Source of the DNA: Zoroaster sp. YZ-2022
Lineage: Eukaryota > Echinodermata > Asteroidea > Forcipulatida > Zoroasteridae
Direction of reading: 5' to 3'
Length of the DNA: 64,000 bases
NCBI GenBank assembly: GCA_029582265.1
Contig: CM055828.1
Coordinates: 15,473,777-15,537,776 of the forward strand
Of this stretch, positions 22,001 through 34,000 are shown piece after piece. The position numbers and the translations under genes are program-made. The notes below the pieces were generated by a model. The model was not told where the DNA came from. It searched no databases and was given only the letters and a program-made list of their open reading frames with translations. How positions within the stretch are numbered: the stretch's first letter is position 1; each line of letters starts with the position of its first letter.

Positions 22001-25000
22001 ACCAATCGGAACACTTCCCATTCTACACATAATCCCAGCAAATACGACTTAAGGAGTTGCATTGGCAAACCTCTTCATTCTCCTGACGAAGATTAGAGCA
22101 GGCTAATCGAAACGTTGAGAATAACCCGTGAAGTCCCCATGGTTCTCCCTGAACCATATTAACCCGTGAAGTCCCCATGGTTCTCCCTGAACCATATTTC
22201 TCACTTAGCGACAGTAGAGAAAAACGAGTTGCCCGAAATTGGTTCTCCCTTGAACCTTTCTCACTTAACGAAGGTTGAGACACGAGTTGTGCGATACGGT
22301 TCTTTTCAGAACCTGTACCTCAGCTTCACATTAGTTGAGATAAACACATGGTGTTACCGCAAACCGAAACAATATCGATATGATTTGATTTGATTTGAAT
22401 TTATTCGGATAAAAAGATGATAAAAGTACAAGACACATTACAAAAATACAATAAAAAACATACCATATTTATCCAAGGATAACCCAAAAAGCCAATAAAA
22501 TAGGCTTATTTCCATTGGGGTCCTTACATCGAAACATCAAAAAATACAAATACAAATTACTAATTTGAAAGACAAGGATAGTTCAAGATCCCTCCACACC
22601 CCAAAGAAGGGACAAATTATGCTTCCCTGAATTTAGCTTGTGTAGAGAGATGACATTTAACAAGTCGTTTAAAAGTAGACAAATTGGTGGAACTCTTTAC
22701 ATTAGAAGGTAAATTATTCCATTCTTTGATAGCTGTAACATAAAATGTATTGTTTACTAAACTAGATGAAACTGGAACCTTAAAATTTAGATATTCCACC
22801 ATGCAAAGCCTCAAAACTTATGAGATTAATGTTAGTAGTTTACCTTATGTCCAGTCATGATTCTTACACACTTGCCACTCTGAACATCCCAAAGACGAAT
22901 CGTCCTGTCGCTTGATCCAGTCGCAACATAGTTGGAGTTAGGGTGGAATCTTACACACTAAATCAAGACAAATAAAAGAATCAGTAATATTAAAGTTGTA
23001 CTGCCCGTGGTTTTTGCTATTTTAATGGCAGCTTTCGGTATTTTAACAGACATTTTATTTTTTATTGGAACGTTGCTTTTTTACTTGAGGTGAATGCAAA
23101 TGCTGTAAAATGACACATTTCTGAAAATAGTTTAAGAAACATGGTTTTTTTCGCAGAGCCCGTCACATATATTCACCGCAAGTGACTTGTGCGGAGATCG
23201 TGATGGGCATGACGTAACATTTTATCCTGTTCTATCGGTCTTAATTCATTGTACCATGGAGGAAGGTGTTTTACAACTATGCCCTCCTTTAAATTTAAGT
23301 AGGCAAGAATCAAAGTTATGAAATCAATTCATGGTGGGTCCTGTCATAAATTAATTTGGACACTTTTTTACTGCTAAAACTGAACTTCTGACAACTTTTT
23401 TGTGAAAAAGTATCTGTTTTTCCCTTCTAAAAGGAAATTACCAATGTTCCAATGAAAACAAACATTTCTGGAAATTGTTGGTAAAAACACAGGCAATACG
23501 AATCTTAAAACCAAGTATGATATTAGATAATAATTCTCCAAATTTCTTTCCGGTTAATTACCCATGGTGTACACCCCTTTAAAATGGATATATTCAAACT
23601 ATTTTCCTTAACACTCAAAATCCTCTCAGTTTTCTTATCTTTCCTTTGTGAATCTACTGCAAAAAACCCACCCAGAATTAATGAAATGAATCATAGAAAA
23701 TACTTACATCAATATCCGAGTAGTGTCCAGCAAATAGTCGCAGAGGTTGGTGGTTTTCTGTTGACCATAGCCTAGCTGTCCTGTCTTTACCACCAGACAT
23801 AAAATAATGACCATAGGGGCTTGGAAGAAATATATAAATCATATTGATTTGTATTCATTTTTTGCATAATGACATGATTCTTACCCTAAAAGGGAAGCTA
23901 CAACTTTGGTAACTACCAGATTATCAAAGTAACAAATTATGATCTTAAAACTTAATTGGTGTGGACACGTAGCAGTCATCCTGAGCAATGATTTTGTCTC
24001 AAGTCCTTTCATCTTAGAAAAAAAACATAAGTTAGGTTAAAACATTAACCCTCCTATATACAGTGCAGTTGCCATAGAATTGTCAGACCTTTCAAAACCT
24101 TTCAAGTTTGCTGTACTGAAGGGTTTTGAAAGGTGAGAAAACTGTCTGACAAAAGGGACCTATGAAAGGTTATGAAAGGTTTTGAAAGGTGTAACAACTC
24201 TCTGAACAAACTGGTGTTGAAATGTTTCAATACCTTTCAAAGGGTATTGAAAGGTGTGGTTGTTCAGTAGCAACAAATTCTGGAGGGTTTTAAAGGGTTC
24301 ATAATAATTGATAGCCATTTTGGCCCGTAAGCAGATTTTGAAAGGTTTTGAAACGTCAAACCATAGGAGGGTTAAAACATACAAAACAAGTTTTTCATTG
24401 TTTTCTCAAAACGTGAGCACCAATTTCAAAGGTTAGTTTAATTATATATTTCTTGAAAACTAGAGGGTTGAAATGAAAGTAAGTTGCCAATGATGCCTTC
24501 CCTTTAACCCAAATGATTTGCTACTGAAACATATGAATGTATACGTATGGATTTTCTGTCACAGGAACTGAAGAATGACTCAGCCATCAGAATACAAATC
24601 CGATGCACTAAACCGCTCGGCCATGACACTCCACACTGTATTGTAACTTGCTTCCCACATACCTGAACAATACCATGCTATAAAAACAAAACAAGGACTG
24701 GTTGTCACTCAATGACCCAGGAATCAACGGTATCATGAGTCTGTGTACAAATTGAAAAAAATTGCTCTGCCAATAGGAAAGTTCCCTCAATCAGTGTTTT
24801 TTTTTCAGTTACCCGCCCACTTTCAGGAGAAACAAATCTGTAATCCAAGTTATTAAACAAAAGTGACCTTACACTATAAGGCCATTTGTTGTTACTTACC
24901 CAAATTGGACATCCCACACTGGGTAATTATGACCTCTGTAGCACACTAGATTAGTGAATGTATACATGCTCCATACCCTTACTGTACCATCTTCAGATCC

Positions 25001-28000
25001 AGATATGATATAGGTTCTATCAGGGCTAATGCTCACAGCATACACTGGACCACTATGACCGTGTAATGTGCGGCAGTCTGCTGATGTCCTGTAAATTGGT
25101 TTTAAAACAAGAATAAATTAATGAATTCTGAATAAAGGATTTATGGAGTGTCAAAACAAAACTTTAATCGTTAATCTTCTGCAAATTTAATTATATACAT
25201 CACACACATCAACTATTCTTCTAATCATGATGCACTGGAGGATCCTTTTCCTTTAATTTGCCACCTGCTCACAATACATGAACTTTAGCTTGGGCATCTG
25301 TCTCGTTCTCTTGGGCATCTCTCGTGTGTCTGGTTCTCTTGGGCATCTCTCACGTGTCTTGTTCTCTTTGGCATCTCTCATGTGTCTTGTTCTCTTTGGC
25401 ATCTCTCATGTGTCTTGTTCTCTTGGGCATGTCTCATGTGTCTGGTTCTCTTGGGCATCTCTCATGTGTCTGGTTCTCTTTGGCATCTCTCACGTGTCTC
25501 GTTCTCTTGGGCATCTCTCGTGTGTCTGGTTCTCTTGGGCATCTCTCGTGTGTCTTGTTCTCTTGGGCATCTCTCACGTGTCTTGTTCTCTTTGGCATCT
25601 CTCACGTGTCTTGTTCTCTTGGGCATGTCTCGTGTGTCTGGTTCTCTTGGGCATCTCTTGAGTGTCTTGTTCTCTTTGGCATCCCTCATGTGTCTTGTTC
25701 TCTTGGGCATCTCTCGTGTGTCTTGTTCTCTTTGGCATCCCTCGTGTGTCTTGTTCTCTTGGGCATCTCTCGTGTGTCTTGTTCTCTTGGGCATCCCTCA
25801 CGTGTCTTGTTCTCTTGGGCATCTCTTGTGTGTCTTGTTCTCTTGGGCATCCCTCGTGTGTCTTGTTCTCTTGGGCATCTCTCGTGTGTCTTGTTCTCTT
25901 GGGCATCTCTCGTGTGTCTTGTTCTCTTGGGCATCTCTCGTGTGTCTTGTTCTCTTGGGCATCCCTCATGTGTCTTGATCTCTTGGGCAGGGTTAAATTA
26001 AAAATAAAACAAAATAAAAATGGTTTACCTGTCATCCATTATTCTCTCCATGATATCATCTGCCTCCTTGTCGATAAGAGCTAGATCAGTACTTGACTTC
26101 ATACTACGTAGCTTCCTTTGTGTCAGGGCCCACACACGGATACATGAATCAGCAAAACCAGCGACCATCAGACTAGAATCATCGCTGATATCCACTGATA
26201 TTAAACTGTCAAGCAAAGAGAATAAGGGAATGACTGGCCAGTGGTGCCCCTTAATTATACACATTTCATATGAACATGAAAAATAATGTACACAAAGTTG
26301 TCTTTCCAGTTGCTTTTGTATTTCTCAGATCATGACAGATGAAATGGGAGGAAGTCAGTGCTAACTCTAAGTTAGCGACTTGGAAGAAAGTTGACACAAG
26401 TGCAGAACTATTTCCAGTGTTTTTCTTCTATTTTTAAGGGAAGGTACAACACTTGAGTTTAGAAACCTACGTTCAGTTCAATCCTTTAGTTTTCAAGAAA
26501 TATATCATAAAAATAAAATGTGCCACTCAATGAGCCAGGAATCAACAGTATCATGAGTCTGTGTACAAACTGAAAAAAAAATTGCTCTGCTAATAGGAAA
26601 GTTCACTCAATCAGTGTTTTTTTTTCCAGTTACCCGCCCACTTTCAGGAGAAAAAAAATATGTAATCCAAGTTATTAAACAAAAGTGACCTTGATATCAT
26701 GGAGAGAATAATAAGGGAATGACTGGACTATTACCAGTGGTGCCCCTTAATTTTACACATTTCATATGATGTGACTGTGTACTCACGTTTTTGAGAAAAC
26801 ATCAACAAACTATTTTTTCACAAAGTTTGCGGAAAGGCAAACTTTTGTAAATTTGACATAATGATTTCTTTTTCTCCAAGATAAAAGCACTTCATAGATG
26901 GAATTTCTCAGGATGATTGATTCTTGTACCAACTTTACACCAAGTAAGCTTTGAGATGATGTGATAATTATCAATGTTGTACCTTCCCTTCAACTGTTAG
27001 ATCATTAGCTTTGAGATGATAATGTGATAATTATCAATGTTGTACCTTCCCTTCAACTGTTAGATCATTAGCTTTGAGATGATAATGTGATAATTATCAA
27101 TGTTGTACCTTCCCTCCAACTGTTAGATCATTAGCTTTGAGATGATAATGTGATAATTATCAATGTTGTACCTTCCCTTCAACTGTTAGATCATTAGCTT
27201 TGAGATGATAATGTGATAATTATCAATGTTGTACCTTCCCTTCAACCGTTAGATCATTAGCTTTGAGATGATAATGTGATAATTATCAATGTTGTACCTT
27301 CCCTTCAACTGTTAGATCATTAGCTTTGAGATGATAATGTGATAATTATCAATGTTGTACCTTCCCTTCAACTGTTACATCATTTTATTTATTGGTTAAT
27401 ACTTCTTTTATATCCACAATTCAGTCTGTGGCTGCCTCTTGACTTTTAAAAATAAACCACGAAGGTCATGAACAAAGCGGAACCAAAAATACCCATAGAA
27501 TGCAGCATAATGCTACATAATAATGTGGACTTATATGGCGCATGTATCCACCAAACTGGTGCTCAAGGCGCATTACATTATTACCCCTGCTCATCAGGCG
27601 CATAAATCATTTCTGAAACCATCTCAGCTCCCTGGGGAATATACAGCTCAATTGCTGCCATTTCGGTGCATATGGGCTAATCAAACACAACAACCAACTC
27701 TGCCCTCACAGGTACCCATTTACCCCTGGGTGGAGAGAAGCAATTATGGTAAAGTGTCTTGCTCAAGGACGCAAGTACCACGGTCGCGGTCGGGATTCGA
27801 ACCCACATTCCGACTCAGCCATCAGAACACAAATTTGATGCACTAAACCGCTCGACTATGGCACATCTGAATGGTGAATAAATTTATCTAACCTAAAGTT
27901 GTGTATTTTGCCAGAACCTATGATGTGGTTATTATTTCACGAGAAATAGATTGAGGGGACAACCAAAGGTTAGAGTGAAGCTTACCCTTGGTATGCGTTG

Positions 28001-31000
28001 AGGAATGTGTAGAAACAGATCGATGGAAGACAGTCAGGACCAAGTCGAATCCTTTTGGATAATTCTCTCAGCGCGATTGCCCGATCAATTTTGTCTGAGT
28101 CTTTTCTGATAACAGGAAGTGATAATGTCAAATTAATATTACAGATAAAACACAACTAGCAAGCTGAAAGACTTGCATTTTTATTCCTGAATACATTATA
28201 TTTTGCAATTTTTCCTTGGACAAGAGCACTTTCATTAGAAGACCTAAATCTGTTCTATGGGAACATTTCAAAGGGCATTAACATAAAGATCAAGGTCAAC
28301 AGATCAAGGCCAGCAGATCAAGATCAACAGATCAAGATCAACAGACCAAGATCAACAGACCAAGATCAACAGACAAAGATCAATAGACCAAGGTCAAGGG
28401 AGAATGCTGTGTCACAGTGTTCCTAAAAACTTAAACAAAATGACACATAAAACATAGATTTAAGTTAGGGTTATTCTCAATAATGACCCTCTGCCTATTA
28501 GCTGCAGTGTCTGCCTACTTTATTGAACAAAAGACTACCCTAGTAACCAAACTGGAATCCAGCCAGTCTGCCTTATTAGCATAACAATGGTATATGAAAA
28601 GGCCCTTTGATATTCTAATATCAACCAAGTCTGCTGAGTAGGCAGACTTGGCTTAGTCTGCAGACCGGCGGGCTGGCCATCCCCACATAAGGATTCCACC
28701 TCCCATTGTGATTAGGATCAGTGATTTATTTCTGTATCAAATGACCAGCATTGATCTCGGAGCTGGGGAGGACCGGTGACCCACACAAGTACAAGTATTG
28801 GCAATGACAGAGCATGCACCAAGCTGCTTGGCTGTAAGAAATGGCATTTGCTCATTTGCTTGTGCCTCCAGTAATGATACATATTGTCCAGGAGGAGTCA
28901 TCGACTGTACTATTGAAGGAAATTGCTTGTACAGTTGGACTGCTTCAGTGTTTCAAGCCGGAATGTTCAAGCAATGTTCACACTGGTCTGTTCACACTGT
29001 TCTGTTCACACTGTTCGTCACACTATTCTGGCGGCAGGCATTTGACAATTACATGTATGATCATTCCCACTCGACTATGTGATTCTTGAAAAAAGTTATT
29101 TCATTATGTATATCCACAGCTTCTTTGATGTCTTTGTAAGTACTAGTAAGAAGTTTGTGAATGCGTTCTTGATTGCTTTCTTGTAGGGGCAAGGTTCATA
29201 TGAACTGGTGCGATGGCTAACCTCTATTTTCACGCCACCATAGTGGAGATCTGACCAGTACTCGTCTAGTAACTGTAGTGCTGCATCAAAGACCTTCTTT
29301 TCCTTTACCTGTTTTTCTGCAGGACAGAGTTTTTCTTGTGTGGATGATGTCTCATCGGGCAAGTGATCCGGCACTAGATTGATGGGAATATTCTAGTTAT
29401 ATTCAATTTCTGTCTACTGCCGCTGTGCTGGAGCTGATCCAAAGTTTGTTCTTGATGTTGACCGAGAATGATACTGATGATGAGGGAAACATACTGCAGG
29501 ACTGCACAAGAAACTTAACCCAAGCTGAGTAATAATGTTTGTTGTCATTCTCTCTTCTGATGGTGTTAGCCTTGTGTGGCATCAAATGTAGCCTTATAAT
29601 ACATGGTATAACAGCAGCTTTCTAAATTCCATTAGTTTGAAGTTGAATGTTCTGATCCCTTGCCAGGTTTTATAAATAGGCAGCATTACACCTTAAGGCC
29701 AAAAACATAGTCTCTGGTTTCTGGTCACAGGTTGGCTTCAAAATCGGTGTGGTGACATGTTTTTTTTGTGGTAATTTATTTTGTTTTGCCAACCAGTAAA
29801 ATAAGTGATCCGTGTATATGCGGTTATTGGAACCAGACCAAATTTCTCACACACAAAGTATGGTGGCTAAGAGAGGCCTCACAAATTGGGCAAACGTTCA
29901 TACACGGCGTGGCAGAATTTTGGACATCATTTCATAAGCAACAAAAAAGGAGACGATTAGGAGACCAGGAACTGGAGACTTTTCATAGCCTTAAATTGAA
30001 TCTTAAAGAGGACAATAACAGCAAAGTACAGTAGATTTATGCTTTAATGAATTCCTCTATAATGTACACCATTACTAACAAACATTTGGTTATGCTGAAC
30101 GCAGAGCTGCCAACTCTTCCGGATTCTGCGGAAGACTTCCGTATTTGACGGTAATTTACTTACTTAAAATATATGCAAGGAGGCCTCTCCTTTTGGCACC
30201 AAAAGGAGAGGCCTCCTTGCATATATTTTAAGTAAGTAAATTACCGTCAAATACGGAAGTCTTCTGCAGAATCCGGAAGAGTTGGCAGCTCTGTGAACAT
30301 AACCCTTGGCTCTCTGCAAAAGGAATATTTGAGGCCCCTATCCAGTGTGATGCTTTGAAGGAGAACAGCTGGGGGTAATTCATAATTTAGATGACACTGA
30401 ACAGCAGATACAGAAAAAACATTTATTAATTAATGTAAAAAATGTAAAAAGTTGTTGCATCTTGTTGTCCTCAGCAGAGAACAAAAGCACCATTGTTCTA
30501 GCTGGTGGATTTTGTTGCATTGAGCAGCCTGCAAACCTTTTGTTGTTGCATTGTGTTGCACTGAGCGGGGGTGGCTGCGAAATGCCTGTATGGGCTTAGG
30601 GTTAATAATAATAATAATAATAATGTGTGGACTTATATAGCGCACGTATCCACCAACTGAGTGGTGCTCAAGGCGCATTTCAACTTAATGTCAACTTACA
30701 GATCCAGAAGAGGGATTCTGTTAGCTGGCGGGGCGTTGGGGTCTGGTTTGTTCTTCTTACTCGCAGCGGCATCTTTCTTGGGCCTCTTTCTCTGTTTATC
30801 AAGGGAAATAAAACAAACATGAAATAGTAATTCTTTTCAAAAGTTCATACAGAAAAACCCTCAGTGAAATCTACTTTTAACGTTTAAATTTAGGAAGCAT
30901 CAACAGAAAATGTACTTTAGTTCTTTTGATGCACAATTTTTGTTTGTAAAATGTGTATGGTCCATCGAGCTGGCTTTAACCTTTCAACCAAAAATGTACC

Positions 31001-34000
31001 TTTTCCCAGAGAGTCATTAGAGGAACAGTATGTATTTATTTGTGGGTGTTTCATGCACATCTGAGAAAACTGAAATGAACTGTGCATTTAAAAAAATATT
31101 TGCTATGCATATTCGCCCTGAACAAGGCTAAAAGTCACTCTAAGTCGGAGCTATGAGTCATACAAGTCTGTAGGTTTCCTCATATTACTTTGACTATTGA
31201 GACCCTCCATGTTCCATTCTGCAGAGTTTTCCTACCTTTGGTTTGTCTCCTTCCTCTCCGCCTTCATCTTCCTCCTCTATGGGAAGAGCAATCTCTGGTT
31301 CCTTCAACAAGCCGTAATAGACTCTGCCTTTATTGGCTATTAGGAGAAAGAATCAAATTTGGTTTGTAATTATAACAGACCATTCTCAATCAGATATCGT
31401 CTTAGTTTTCTTATACTCATGTCTAAAATAGACCATTGCTTTTCAACAAGAGTGTGATTTGACCCTTTGGTGTCGAGGATTTACAGACTCTCCACACCCT
31501 CACAAATAAGAAACTAGAAGTTTGGACACAATATACGCTGCTTCTCCCTTCCCTTGGGAAAAGGAGATTTGTAAACAAATCCTGAGAAATCACCGGCCTG
31601 TTTTCAAACAGAGACGAGGTTTTTCTATGATGACTGTTCTAACCAGCTCAACTTTTTGGATCCGTACATCTGAAAATTTTTATTTCGAGGTATGTTTTGA
31701 TTTGTTACACTGACAAGGTAAAGCTATGAAACATTATGTCAGGAGTTTATATTTTAGCAAACCTTTAAAAGGGCAGTATCATCACGATCAGAGCATACTT
31801 TCAACAGGGCATGGAATTGGTGTCCTAGTTTAAGATGAACACAATCACTGAATATGACTGGCTATCTCTGTTCTTACTACACAGATTTTAATGAGCACAA
31901 ATGCCCAAATTTGGAGGGGAAAAATGTGTTAAAATATGTGTTAAAACAACTGCGATAAAAAGGTTGCTTTTGACAACATGGGTATACAACTGTGCATGGT
32001 AGTTTTAAATTAAATTATTCATATTGTATATGCCCCTGTAAATCAAATTATATATGCAAATATTATGCAGCAATCGTACCATCTCTCCTTGCTTCTCCAA
32101 CCATGCCTCCTGCTGTTGCCTCTATCTGTTGTTTGTTCCGAGGGACTCCATCAAAAACTGGCAAATACAAATTATCAAAACATTTGTTAACCAAAGCAAA
32201 TTTTGAACAATTCAATAAAGTTGCAAAAACCTAGGAGAGGGAAGACTGACAAAAAGCTACTTCAGACTGGCATAAGGGGGAAATGATCAAATTGGCCAAG
32301 AGAAGGGTACAATATTAGTCATGGCACAGCAATGATTATACAGGAATATGAAGGAATTATTTCATTTAATGAAGGGATACATAAATTTTAATGCCAAGCC
32401 TTTTAGCCAATATTACTAGGATAGATTCTATGTTGGCTTTGCAATGGATTGTCATCAACTAAGCAAATGTCTGAAGTAAGATTTATCTAAATTCTATCAG
32501 TTATATCCTACGAGTCAGAATAGAATATAGACAAATACATCACTTCTGCTGACTGGCATATTCAATGCTGCTATGATTTATTTTCCCATGTTCCATGAGT
32601 ATATTTCTTCCAGCAAAGTTGACAATTTGTTAAATAATAAAAAATTTAGATGGTCTCATATCATACAAGATAACTGTCAATATTTTACAAATGTAAACCC
32701 CCACTTTAAAAACAGCTTTGCCTTCTTAAAAAATTGAAGTTATGAGTTAGGAGACCTTTGATAGACACAAAACTTGATATTTATAGTTTGATACTTTGAA
32801 AACGCAAGCTTCACACAATTAAAGAATACGATGTGTAAAGAATGCAGAGCTGTTATTTTGGAACTGATACCAGCAAACGTGTTATGTGCAGTGGGATATG
32901 GCATCCAGCCATGCAAAATTGGTTTATATTGCATGACCAATCAGCAGCAATAATACAAGTTTACTTGAAGATAAATATATCATGTCTTCAATGTAATTGT
33001 TCTTACCATCAATAAACAGATGTTCTTCTACAATAATGAGAACCATTGTGTTCTGTTTATCATTAAGCTGTTTCTTCAGTGACTGGTATGAGTTTCTACA
33101 CATCCGGATCACATACTTACTGGTCCTAAGAAAACATAGCAACAAAAAACATTCAAATATTTAGTTACAATAAATGTTATGCTCATAGAGCAATGCAATG
33201 ATACCATCTGTGTTTGTAATCCTTTACATGGCAAGTTAAGACCAAAATCGTCTCTGTAACCCTACTTTACAAGGAGGCCACTCCCATCCACTAAATTTCC
33301 AATACGTTCTACACCAACCTTTACTGCATACAAGCCACACTGTCCTTTACAAGCAATCTTGTAAGTTCAACTCAGTGCCACCCAAGGCGACTGTAAATAA
33401 GACCATCTCCGATTGCATATACACACACTGAATGCCATTACAAGCCACAGTCTTTAGTGGTTTTGTATAGGTGTGTGTAAGATAACATACATTGCCAGGT
33501 ACACTTTTAACAACTGCAATAGTTTGGAGTGGCCTCAGAGGATTGTTTTAAAAATGGTACTGATAGAAGGAGGGTTTTAAGATGTAGAACACATAAATGA
33601 AACTTTACCAATGGTATATTTTCTTAATAATGTAAACATACCTGTAATTCATCATAAGTTCATTATGTATCATATGTTCTTTCTTGGTGACAGTAGTTAG
33701 TTTAGTCAGATCATCTTGATGGTGTTCCTCCTGGTCCTCACTGAATGCTGCAAAGAACTTCTTGGCTAAATCAGGAAAGGAAAGAATGAATTAACTGCTT
33801 TAGTTACATTCCTGACATTCATCATTACATGTAATATTTAAGTGAATACTGTTGGCAGTGACACCAATTTTCTTTTAACCAGTTGACATCGGGAATATTT
33901 TTTTTTTTCCGGTCCCCTGTGCGGGTTTATTTTCAGCGAAAAATCTGAAAAGATTTCTAGCCATTAATAATTGTTTTTGTCAATGAAACTAAGTTCGGAC

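Larger units (their letters stand above)
21385..22376 (+). mobile_element. Penelope-like retroelement, plus copy (5'-truncated)
   Basis: Lacks RT. Contains linker, GIY-YIG endonuclease, C-terminal tail and terminal region. Mirror image of the 3' part of the minus copy, but without the SINE and without the TGA at the APRSSD position. Ends GTTACCGCAAACCGAAACAA and then TATCG, which also precedes the other end of the composite (19133-19137), a possible 5-bp target duplication. Confidence 0.87.

Noticed and set aside
25278..26084. Overlapping ORFs with CLVLLGISHVS or REMPKRTRHTRD repeats
   Set aside because: 28-bp tandem array inside a TAF5 intron; TAF5 exons splice around it in phase.
29768..30034. 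88-codon plus-strand ORF in a TAF5 intron
   Set aside because: No recognisable domain, no splice or promoter support; probably chance or an old repeat.
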